Positions 1 to 6,412 of a stretch of 7,206 nt of DNA are shown here, in pieces. The stretch covers positions 1 through 7,206 of the forward strand of contig JAEDKB010000082.1 in assembly GCA_016296045.1 (NCBI GenBank), written 5' to 3'. Every line of letters starts with the position of its first letter. The first letter of the stretch is position 1. Source of the stretch: Oscillospiraceae bacterium. GTDB taxonomy: Bacteria > Bacillota > Clostridia > Oscillospirales > Oscillospiraceae. A program made the translations under genes and the position numbers. The notes beneath the pieces were generated by a model. The model saw only the letters and a list, made by a program, of their open reading frames with translations. It was not told the DNA's origin and made no database searches.

Positions 1-588
1 CAGTTTTTTGTTCTAGGTGCGGCTTTATTTGGTTTTATAATGCTTGGACAAGAGTTTTTTGCACAGTGGCTTGGACCGGACTATCAGGATTGCTATTATT
101 TGGTGTTGATATTAGTCATTCCGGACACACTGCATTTGATCCAAAATGTATGCCTGTCTATTTTGCGTGCCAAAAACTTAATGGTATTTCGAACTGTCTC
201 ACTCCTTTATTCAGCAGCAATAAATGTGATTGTGACGATTTTTGGAACAATCCGCTACGGCTATTATGCAGCGGCAATTGGCACGGCGATGAGCACAATT
301 ATTGGAAGCATAATTTCTATGAATATCTATTACAAGCGTAAGCTGGGGATGAATATTTTCCGGATGTTCTTCTTGACTGTAAAAGATATAATTCCGGCGC
401 TACTCGGTGCAACAGGAATAACCTATTTTGTAAAACGCTCAATCTACAGCGCCATGACAGCTAATTGGCTACCGTTCATTTTGTGCAGCATGGTGTTTGT
501 TGCAGTGTACGGCACAATTATATGTATAATAAATAAATCAGCCATTAAAGCCTTTTTGCAAAGGAAGAGTATTTTTTACAATAGGTGA
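1..588 (+). CDS. Wzx-type polysaccharide flippase, C-terminal part (5' truncated)
   Basis: The reading frame is open from base 1 to a TGA at 586-588, giving 195 residues; the true start lies upstream of the window. The product is the C-terminal part of a multi-pass membrane protein. Hydrophobic segments lie at about residues 3-17, 33-50, 68-85, 92-110, 127-142 and 155-176, and the tail is short and basic. The stretch GQEFFAQWLGPDY, followed by a helix, a loop with ILRAKN, and a later basic YYKRKLG loop, is typical of the MATE/MVF-superfamily O-antigen and capsule flippases (Wzx/RfbX) of Firmicutes. These move undecaprenyl-diphosphate-linked repeat units across the cytoplasmic membrane. Placement just before nucleotide-sugar genes fits. 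The internal ATG at 40 falls inside a membrane segment and is unlikely to be a real start. The gene is visibly AT-richer than those downstream. The family call is fairly firm; substrate specificity cannot be read from sequence. Confidence 0.82.
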   Translation, partial: QFFVLGAALFGFIMLGQEFFAQWLGPDYQDCYYLVLILVIPDTLHLIQNVCLSILRAKNLMVFRTVSLLYSAAINVIVTIFGTIRYGYYAAAIGTAMSTIIGSIISMNIYYKRKLGMNIFRMFFLTVKDIIPALLGATGITYFVKRSIYSAMTANWLPFILCSMVFVAVYGTIICIINKSAIKAFLQRKSIFYNR

Positions 589-675
589 CATTTGTACATT
601 TCGAAAATATGAAAAAACATTGCGATTTTCTTTTGTGCTTCAGAAGAGCATAAGCGGCTTGAAGGAGAAAAATAG
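589..675 (+). other. Intergenic gap between flippase and dehydrogenase genes
   Basis: This 87-base AT-rich gap is the largest in the window. It contains the ribosome binding site AAGGAG at 662-667, 8 bases before the ATG at 676. I see no stem followed by a T-run that would make a terminator. The best -35/-10 pairs match poorly, for example TTGTAC at 592 with AAACAT 17 bases later. It could carry a weak internal promoter, but the sequence does not show one clearly. Confidence 0.5.
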
Positions 676-1881
676 ATGATAAATGTAATTGGATTAGGAT
701 ATATCGGTCTGCCGACGGCCTTGATGCTGGCATCGCATGGTCAAGCCGTTGTCGGAACGGATTGTAATCAAGAAATTATTGATCGACTGAATCACGGAGA
801 AACAACCTTCCGCGAAAACGGCCTGACCGACTTATATCATGCGGCGCGGGAAAACGGCATTCTTTTTTCAACAGAGTACCAAAAAACGGAGGTCTATATC
901 GTTTCCGTTCCGACGCCCTACGACGATATAACAAAGCAGGTCGATCCGACCTATGTCGTTTCCGCAGTCAATCAGGTTCTTAAAGTTGCGTCCAAAGGTG
1001 CAATTTTGATTATCGAATCGACGGTCTCTCCGGGGACGATCGATCGTTATGTCCGTCCGCTGATTCCCCAAAATGGTTTTTCCGCAGAGGATATCCATCT
1101 GGTGCACGCGCCGGAACGAATTCTGCCGGGGAATATGCTTTTTGAATTGGAGCACAACTCAAGAACCATCGGTGCAGACGATCCGGAAATCGGAGAATAT
1201 GTCAGAAAGATCTATGCTTCTTTCTGCAAAGGGACAATCGTGCTGACGGATATTACGACTGCCGAAATGACAAAGGTGATCGAAAATACATACCGTGCGG
1301 TGAATATTGCATTTGCAAATGAGCTGATGAAGCTCTGCCGTCATGAGGGAATGGATATTAACGAGATCATCCGTATCTGTAATATGCATCCGCGTGTCAA
1401 TATCCTTTCGCCCGGTCCGGGTGTCGGCGGTCACTGCATTCCGATTGATCCGTGGTTTTTGGTCGGAGATTTCGGCGATCAGATGCCGCTTGTCAGTACG
1501 GCGCTGAAAATCAATGATGAAATGCCGGAATATGTCTTTACAAGAATCTGTGAAGTCATGAGAGAAAACAAAATTACCGATTTTTCCAAGGTCGGTCTTT
1601 ACGGACTGACCTATAAAGAAAATGTAGACGACGTACGGCAGTCTCCGACACTTCAACTGCTTGCCCGACATCCTGAGCCGTTTGCGGTATATGACCCGAT
1701 GGTGCAAAAAGCGATTGTTCAGAACCAGATGTTCCGCTTTGAAGATTTTTGCAGCGCGTGTGAGCTGATTGTTGTCATGGTCGGACACGATGAGATCAAA
1801 TGCAATGATAGCTGGCAGGCGGATAAGATCATTCTGGACACCAGAAATGTTTGCCAAGGGAAAAACGTTTTCCGCTTGTGA
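676..1881 (+). CDS. wecC: UDP-N-acetylhexosamine 6-dehydrogenase, probably UDP-ManNAc dehydrogenase (WecC/CapO type)
   Basis: This 401-residue cytoplasmic enzyme belongs to the UDP-glucose/GDP-mannose dehydrogenase family, which oxidises C6 of a nucleotide sugar to the uronic acid with two NAD+. The N-terminal Rossmann motif GLGYIGLP is at residues 6-13. STVSPGT (115-121) and APERILPG (145-152) follow, then the central-domain helix with K200 and N204. The active-site segment GPGVGGHCIPIDPWF (247-261) carries the catalytic Cys254. The C-terminal domain has YKENVDDVRQSPT (313-325). The PERILPG and HPRVNILSPGPGVGGHC signatures resemble UDP-ManNAc dehydrogenases (WecC, CapO) rather than UDP-glucose dehydrogenases; a UDP-GlcNAc or UDP-GalNAc dehydrogenase remains possible. 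Length is normal (E. coli WecC is about 420). The start at 676 is supported by AAGGAG 8 bases upstream and places the Rossmann motif right at the N-terminus. The gene ends 19 bases before capE. Confidence 0.85.
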   Translation: MINVIGLGYIGLPTALMLASHGQAVVGTDCNQEIIDRLNHGETTFRENGLTDLYHAARENGILFSTEYQKTEVYIVSVPTPYDDITKQVDPTYVVSAVNQVLKVASKGAILIIESTVSPGTIDRYVRPLIPQNGFSAEDIHLVHAPERILPGNMLFELEHNSRTIGADDPEIGEYVRKIYASFCKGTIVLTDITTAEMTKVIENTYRAVNIAFANELMKLCRHEGMDINEIIRICNMHPRVNILSPGPGVGGHCIPIDPWFLVGDFGDQMPLVSTALKINDEMPEYVFTRICEVMRENKITDFSKVGLYGLTYKENVDDVRQSPTLQLLARHPEPFAVYDPMVQKAIVQNQMFRFEDFCSACELIVVMVGHDEIKCNDSWQADKIILDTRNVCQGKNVFRL

Positions 1882-1887
1882 TGCAAT

Positions 1888-1894
1888 GGGAGGG
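1888..1894 (+). promoter_or_regulatory. Ribosome binding site that fixes the capE start
   Basis: GGGAGGG lies 6 bases before the ATG at 1901. It selects that start over the upstream in-frame ATG at 1769, which would overlap the dehydrogenase gene by more than 100 bases and add 44 residues with no family counterpart. Confidence 0.8.
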
Positions 1895-1900
1895 AAAACC

Positions 1901-2944
1901 ATGTCATTATTCCAAGATAAAACGCTTTTAATTACCGGCGGCACCGGCTCTTTCGGAAATGCGGTGCTGAACCGTTTTTTGCAGACGGATATTGCTGAAA
2001 TTCGTGTTTTTTCACGCGATGAAAAAAAGCAGGATGATATGCGGCATGAGTTTCAGGCGAGAATGCCGGAGGCCAGCGAAAAGATTCGGTTTTTTATTGG
2101 TGATGTCCGTGACCTTTCCAGCATCAAAAATGCGATGCACGATGTAGACTATGTGTTTCATGCCGCCGCGCTCAAACAGGTGCCTTCCTGTGAGTTTTTC
2201 CCTCTGGAAGCGGTCAAGACGAATGTTTTCGGAACGGACAATGTGCTTACTGCGGCAATCGAGGCGGGCGTTAAATCCGTGATTTGTCTATCCACGGACA
2301 AGGCGGCCTACCCGGTCAATGCGATGGGGACCAGCAAGGCCATGATGGAAAAGGTGGTAGTCGCCAAGAGCCGCACGACGAAATCCACCAAAATATGCTG
2401 CACTCGTTACGGGAATGTGCTTTGCTCCAGAGGCTCCGTTGTGCCGCTCTGGATCGATCAGATCAGAGAGGGGAAGCCGCTGACGCTCACCGATCCGGAA
2501 ATGACGCGTTTTGTTATGACCTTGGATGAGGCGGTAGACCTTGTGCTGTTTGCCTTTGAGCATGGCACCTCCGGCGATATTCTGGTTCAGAAAGCGCCGG
2601 CCTGTACCATTTCGGTGCTTGCCGAAGCGTTAAAACGCCTGTTCCGGTCGGAGCAGGAGATGCGCGTGATTGGAATTCGTCACGGCGAAAAACGCTTTGA
2701 AACGCTGCTGACCAACGAAGAATGCGCGCACGCGGAGGATTTGGGCAAATTCTATCGAGTCCCGTGCGACAAGCGTGACCTGAATTATGATAAATACTAT
2801 CTGCACGGAGACATTTCAAGAAACCTTCTTTCCGAGTTCAATTCGAATAACACGGAATTGCTGAATGTTGAACAGGTGATGGCAAAGCTGCGCTCCTTAA
2901 ATTATGTTCAGGAAAAGCTTTCCGCATGGGAGAACCGCAAATGA
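1901..2944 (+). CDS. capE: UDP-GlcNAc 4,6-dehydratase (5-inverting), first step of UDP-L-FucNAc synthesis (CapE/FnlA/WbjB)
   Basis: This 347-residue extended short-chain dehydrogenase/reductase is close in length and motif order to S. aureus CapE. The NAD(P)-binding motif TGGTGSFG is at residues 12-19. It is followed by SRDEKKQDD (38-46), GDVRD (67-71), FHAAALKQVPSCE (86-98) and STDKAAYP (131-138). In the catalytic segment Met142 takes the place of the usual Tyr, with Lys146 retained (MxxxK). This substitution is a recognised feature of the CapE/WbjB/FnlA branch and separates it from PseB/FlaA1, which keep the Tyr. CTRYGNV (167-173) and GIRHGEKRFETLL (258-270) follow. Family members remove water from UDP-GlcNAc and epimerise C5 (and C3), giving a 4-keto-6-deoxy-L-hexosamine. 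The last base triplet overlaps capF in an ATGA junction, which suggests translational coupling. Confidence 0.93.
   Translation: MSLFQDKTLLITGGTGSFGNAVLNRFLQTDIAEIRVFSRDEKKQDDMRHEFQARMPEASEKIRFFIGDVRDLSSIKNAMHDVDYVFHAAALKQVPSCEFFPLEAVKTNVFGTDNVLTAAIEAGVKSVICLSTDKAAYPVNAMGTSKAMMEKVVVAKSRTTKSTKICCTRYGNVLCSRGSVVPLWIDQIREGKPLTLTDPEMTRFVMTLDEAVDLVLFAFEHGTSGDILVQKAPACTISVLAEALKRLFRSEQEMRVIGIRHGEKRFETLLTNEECAHAEDLGKFYRVPCDKRDLNYDKYYLHGDISRNLLSEFNSNNTELLNVEQVMAKLRSLNYVQEKLSAWENRK
2928..2932 (+). promoter_or_regulatory. Ribosome binding site that fixes the capF start
   Basis: GGGAG inside the 3' end of capE sits 8 bases before the ATG at 2941. The in-frame ATG at 2926 overlaps this site, has only AGGA 12 bases upstream, and would add five residues before the conserved MKILVTGAKG N-terminus. 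Position 2941 is therefore the better start. Confidence 0.7.
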
Positions 2945-4083
2945 AAATATTAGTTACCGGCGCAAAGGGCTTCCTTGGCCGAAATCTGTGTGCGACACTG
3001 AAAAATATTGCGGAGGGCAAGGATCGGTCGTTCGGTATCGATTCTGACCTTGAAGTGTATGAGTATGATATCGACTCTGATCCGTCCCTCCTTGGTAAAT
3101 GGTGTAAGGATTGTGAATTTGTGTTCCACCTTGCCGGCGTCAACCGTCCGAAGGATACGGCGGAATTTATGCAGGGAAATTATGGCTTTACCTCGACGCT
3201 TTTAGCGGAATTGGAATGGCATCGGAATTCCTGCCCGATTATGATTAGCTCTTCCGTACAGGCGGAGCTGGACAATCCTTACGGCAAAAGCAAGCTGGCG
3301 GGGGAGGAGCTGCTCAGAAGACATGCGGAGCGGCTGGGAGCCAAGATATTGATTTACCGCTTTACGAATCTGTTCGGCAAGTGGTGCCGTCCGAACTACA
3401 ACTCCGTGATCGCTACTTTTTGCAACAACATTGCAAACGGCCTGCCGATTAAGGTGAACGATCCGAATGCGCAGTTCCGTTTTGCCTATGTTGACGACGT
3501 GGTTGCCGAGCTGATTGCGGCGTTGCAGGGGAAAGAGCACCGCAGCGGTGATTTCTGCTACGTCCCCGTGGAGTATACGGCGACGGTTGGGCAAATTGCG
3601 GATATGATCTATGGCTTTAAAGCATCGCGTACGGAGCTTTCCGTGCCGGATATGTCGGATGCTTTTACCGCAAAGCTCTATGCGACCTATCTTTCCTACC
3701 TGCCCGAAAAGGAATTTTCCTATCCTTTAAAGGTCAATCAGGACGCACGGGGCAGCTTTACGGAGATTATTCGGACGCCGGATCGCGGGCAGTTCAGCGT
3801 GAATATTTCAAAACCCGGTATTACAAAGGGAAACCATTGGCATCATACAAAAAATGAAAAATTCCTCGTTGTCAGCGGAAAGGGTGTGATTCGCTTCCGC
3901 AGGATTGACAGCGACGAGGTGATATCTTATTATGTCAGTGGCGATAAACCCGAGGTTGTTGACATTCCTACAGGGTATACCCATAATATTGAGAATTTGG
4001 GAGATACCGATCTGGTGACCTTTATGTGGGCAAGTGAATGCTTTGATCCGCAGAAGCCGGATACCTATTATCTGGAGGTGTGA
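2941..4083 (+). CDS. capF: Bifunctional SDR-cupin reductase/3-epimerase of UDP-L-FucNAc synthesis (CapF/FnlB/WbjC)
   Basis: This 380-residue protein has the two-domain build of CapF. The N-terminal SDR domain carries TGAKGFLG at 6-13, HLAGVNRP at 63-70, SSS at 103-105 and the catalytic YGKSK with Tyr114 and Lys118. NLFGKWCRPNYNSVIATF (143-160) is a strong CapF signature. From about residue 262 a cupin domain begins. GNHWHHTKNEKF (297-308) and His348 in GYTHNIENLGDTD provide the expected metal ligands (His299, His301 or His302, Glu306, His348). In the characterised S. aureus enzyme the Zn-cupin domain epimerises C3 and the SDR domain reduces C4 with NADPH, producing UDP-2-acetamido-2,6-dideoxy-L-talose. 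Nothing essential is missing. It overlaps capE by four bases and ends one base before the capG start codon. Confidence 0.95.
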   Translation: MKILVTGAKGFLGRNLCATLKNIAEGKDRSFGIDSDLEVYEYDIDSDPSLLGKWCKDCEFVFHLAGVNRPKDTAEFMQGNYGFTSTLLAELEWHRNSCPIMISSSVQAELDNPYGKSKLAGEELLRRHAERLGAKILIYRFTNLFGKWCRPNYNSVIATFCNNIANGLPIKVNDPNAQFRFAYVDDVVAELIAALQGKEHRSGDFCYVPVEYTATVGQIADMIYGFKASRTELSVPDMSDAFTAKLYATYLSYLPEKEFSYPLKVNQDARGSFTEIIRTPDRGQFSVNISKPGITKGNHWHHTKNEKFLVVSGKGVIRFRRIDSDEVISYYVSGDKPEVVDIPTGYTHNIENLGDTDLVTFMWASECFDPQKPDTYYLEV

Positions 4084-4084
4084 T

Positions 4085-5227
4085 ATGGGAAGACTGAAGC
4101 TGATGACCATTGTCGGGACACGGCCGGAGATCATCCGACTGTCTGCCGTCATAAAGAAATGTGATAAGTATTTCGATCAGATTCTTGTCCATACCGGCCA
4201 AAACTATGATTATGAGTTGAATCAGGTCTTTTTTGAGGATCTCGGTCTGCGTGCTCCGGATGCTTATCTGGATGCAGTCGGAAAGGACCTCGGGCAGACG
4301 ATCGGCAATATCATTGCAAAGTCCTATGAGCTGATGGTAAAATTGGAACCGGACGCACTGTTGATTCTGGGCGATACAAATTCCTGCCTGTCAGCGATTT
4401 CCGCGAAACGTCTGCATATTCCGATCTTTCATATGGAAGCGGGCAACCGCTGCTTTGACGAATGCTTGCCGGAGGAAACCAATCGGCGGATTGTTGACCA
4501 CATTTCCGATGTCAATCTGTGCTATTCCGAACACGCCAGACGGTATCTGAATTCGGAGGGAACCGCGAAGGAACGCACGTTTGTGACCGGCTCCCCGATG
4601 GCGGAGGTGCTGACGGGAAATCTTCCGGCGATTGAAAAATCCGATGTTCTGAGCCGCCTCGGACTGGAAAAGGAAAAGTATATCCTGCTCTCGGCACACA
4701 GGGAGGAGAATATTGACACCGAAGAAAACTTTTTCTCGCTGATGAATGCGGTCAATGCGCTGGCGCAGCGCTATGATATGCCGATTTTGTACTCTTGCCA
4801 CCCTCGCAGCGCGAAGTTTATCGAGCAGCGCAATTTTGTGTTTGATTCCCGTGTGCGAAGAAGCAAGCCGCTTGGCTTCCACGATTATAATCATCTGCAA
4901 ATGAATGCGTTTGCAGTTGTTTCGGACAGCGGCACGCTGCCGGAGGAATCCAGCTTCTTCCTGTCTGCGGGGAAGCCTTTTCCTGCAATTTGTATCCGTA
5001 CCAGCACGGAACGTCCGGAAGCAATGGATAAGGGGAACTTTATTCTTGCCGGTATTGCAACCGATGAAGTGCTTCAGGCGGTGGAAACGGCAATCAAAAT
5101 GAATCGGAACGGTGATTACGGCATTCCGGTGCCGGATTATACCGACTTGAATGTTTCCGATAAAGTTGTTAAAATCATCCAGTCTTATACCGAAATTGTA
5201 AATCGGAGGGTCTGGCGAAAAAAATAA
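4085..5227 (+). CDS. capG: UDP-L-PneNAc/6-deoxy-L-talosamine 2-epimerase making UDP-L-FucNAc (CapG/FnlC/WbjD)
   Basis: This 380-residue cytoplasmic enzyme belongs to the non-hydrolysing UDP-GlcNAc 2-epimerase (WecB-like, GT-B fold) family. GTRPEIIR is at residues 11-18, HTGQNYD at 36-42, LGDTNS at 95-100 (Asp97), HMEAGNRCFDECLPEETNRR at 116-135 (Glu119, Glu131), SAHREEN at 203-209 (His205) and SDSGTLPEES at 280-289. RTSTERPEA at 305-313 completes the set. HMEAGNRCFDE and YSEHARRYLNSEG (147-159) match the CapG/FnlC branch better than the plain WecB/MnaA branch, and the position after capF supports this. It would invert C2 of the CapF product to give UDP-L-FucNAc. GGAGG at 4074-4078, 6 bases upstream, supports the start at 4085; an in-frame ATG at 4034 lies within capF and adds an unrelated leader. 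Confidence 0.92.
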   Translation: MGRLKLMTIVGTRPEIIRLSAVIKKCDKYFDQILVHTGQNYDYELNQVFFEDLGLRAPDAYLDAVGKDLGQTIGNIIAKSYELMVKLEPDALLILGDTNSCLSAISAKRLHIPIFHMEAGNRCFDECLPEETNRRIVDHISDVNLCYSEHARRYLNSEGTAKERTFVTGSPMAEVLTGNLPAIEKSDVLSRLGLEKEKYILLSAHREENIDTEENFFSLMNAVNALAQRYDMPILYSCHPRSAKFIEQRNFVFDSRVRRSKPLGFHDYNHLQMNAFAVVSDSGTLPEESSFFLSAGKPFPAICIRTSTERPEAMDKGNFILAGIATDEVLQAVETAIKMNRNGDYGIPVPDYTDLNVSDKVVKIIQSYTEIVNRRVWRKK

Positions 5228-5231
5228 ACGG

Positions 5232-5237
5232 AAGGAG
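5232..5237 (+). promoter_or_regulatory. Ribosome binding site that decides a GTG start
   Basis: AAGGAG in the 18-base gap after capG lies 8 bases before the GTG at 5246. It makes that non-ATG codon the best start, since the N-terminal helix begins there and no suitable ATG lies nearby in frame. Confidence 0.75.
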
Positions 5238-5245
5238 AAGGCAAA

Positions 5246-6397
5246 GTGAATATCACAAATGCGATTTTAAATGCGATCAACCTTTGCCTCAATGGGAAAA
5301 AGGTCCTTCCTCAATCGGAGAAAGCGGATATCAACGAATTGCTTGCTGCGGCAAAAAAACACGCGCTTGCAAACGTAATATATCTCGGACTGAAAAAGGA
5401 CGGAAGCTACAGCGAACAGGAGCTTCTTCCGCTGAATGAATATGGGCAGTTGTGTACCTTCCAGTATCTGCGTCAGGAGCAGGAGCTGCACCGGCTGTGC
5501 AAGTCGCTGAAAGAAAGAAATATTCGCTTTGTTTTGCTGAAGGGGAGCAAAATGCGCGAGTATTATCCGTCTCCCGAGCTTCGCAGCAGCTGCGATATTG
5601 ATATTCTTACGGATGCGTCGGATGAGGTTGTCTATGATACGATGAAGGCGCTGGGGTATGAATATGAGAAGGATGGCGGAACAACACTGAATTTTGCAAT
5701 GCCGCCGCTTGTAACCGTTGAAATGCACAGATACCTGTTTGATGACCGGCTTTCCTTTTGCGGCTTCTTTGATTCGATTTGGGATCGGGTGGTGCCTGCA
5801 AGTGACGGCTCGTCTGAGTGCTATTTAACGGAAGAAGATTTCTATATCTACATGATCGCCCATTTGGTGAAGCATTTTTCCCGATACGGTTGCGGTTTGC
5901 GTCCGCTGCTTGATATCTATCTTTATGAACGTGCGGCCGGAAATCTATGCGATTTTGCGGCAGTGGATCAAAAGCTTGAGGAATTGGAACTTCTGTATTT
6001 TACAAAACAGATGCGCCTGCTTCTTAAAAAATGGTTTGAGGATGGAAATCTATCTGAGCAGGATGAGGAACTGACAGATTATATCATGAATTCCGGCATC
6101 TACGGTACGAGAAAGACGATATATGCCAACGAGTTCAGAAACTCACCGTCGGTTCGGCAAAAAAAGAGGAAGCTATTTTGGCTCCATGTCTTTCCTCCGA
6201 TTCGGATTATGCGGCCAATGTATCCACGATTGCTTCGGTGCGCAGTGTTTTTGCCCGTCGCCTGGATTGCAAGATTCTTCCGAATTTTGCTGAAGGGGAG
6301 AAGAAAAGCCAAAAATCGCTATCTTTCCATACAAAATGTGGATGAGGAATATGTCTCTCAGGTATCTGAGATCATGAAGAGACTGCACTTGCAATAA
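5246..6397 (+). CDS. NTP_transf_5-type nucleotidyltransferase-like protein of unknown substrate
   Basis: This 383-residue protein starts at GTG. The core resembles the uncharacterised nucleotidyltransferase family (Pfam NTP_transf_5). A helical N-terminal part of about 90 residues precedes RFVLLKGS (94-101) and a YYPSPELRSSCDIDIL stretch (106-121) with the acidic pair Asp117 and Asp119. A third acidic residue is likely Glu159 in TVEMH. Then come an HLVKH helix (206-210) and RPLLDIYLY (219-227). This is the pattern of pol-beta-fold transferases, in which acidic residues bind metal and NTP. The C-terminal 80 residues are very basic, with a hydrophobic stretch at about 329-349 (LLRCAVFLPVAWIARFFRILL), suggesting membrane attachment. 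Members often occur in polysaccharide and peptide-tailoring clusters, but I know of no established substrate. It sits 18 bases after capG and 15 before the next gene. Family call is good; function is unknown. Confidence 0.75.
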   Translation: MNITNAILNAINLCLNGKKVLPQSEKADINELLAAAKKHALANVIYLGLKKDGSYSEQELLPLNEYGQLCTFQYLRQEQELHRLCKSLKERNIRFVLLKGSKMREYYPSPELRSSCDIDILTDASDEVVYDTMKALGYEYEKDGGTTLNFAMPPLVTVEMHRYLFDDRLSFCGFFDSIWDRVVPASDGSSECYLTEEDFYIYMIAHLVKHFSRYGCGLRPLLDIYLYERAAGNLCDFAAVDQKLEELELLYFTKQMRLLLKKWFEDGNLSEQDEELTDYIMNSGIYGTRKTIYANEFRNSPSVRQKKRKLFWLHVFPPIRIMRPMYPRLLRCAVFLPVAWIARFFRILLKGRRKAKNRYLSIQNVDEEYVSQVSEIMKRLHLQ

Positions 6398-6412
6398 GAA
6401 AGAGAGGAAACT

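Noticed and set aside
66..341. A 91-residue plus-strand frame inside the flippase
   Set aside because: It is out of frame with the continuous flippase frame, which has well-formed membrane segments and family motifs.
592..654. Possible promoter in the gap before the dehydrogenase gene
   Set aside because: TTGTAC at 592 has only a poor -10 (AAACAT) at 17 bases. The better -10-like CATAAG at 649 has only a 3-of-6 -35 match at the right distance. Neither is convincing.
638..664. Possible stem between GCTTCA and TGAAG before the dehydrogenase gene
   Set aside because: The arms are only five or six bases with a loop of about 15 and no T-run after them, so there is no support for a terminator or riboswitch.
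1159..1944. A 261-residue open frame on the minus strand, opposite the dehydrogenase gene
   Set aside because: It lies wholly antisense to a gene with clear catalytic motifs. Its product is rich in His, Arg, Asp and Ile with no recognisable domain, as expected from reverse reading of biased codons.
4391..4900. A 169-residue minus-strand open frame, opposite capG
   Set aside because: It is antisense to the conserved core of capG, has no recognisable motif and has low-complexity shadow composition. Similar antisense frames at 3202-3594, 3808-4152, 5267-5728 and 6173-6553 are rejected for the same reason.
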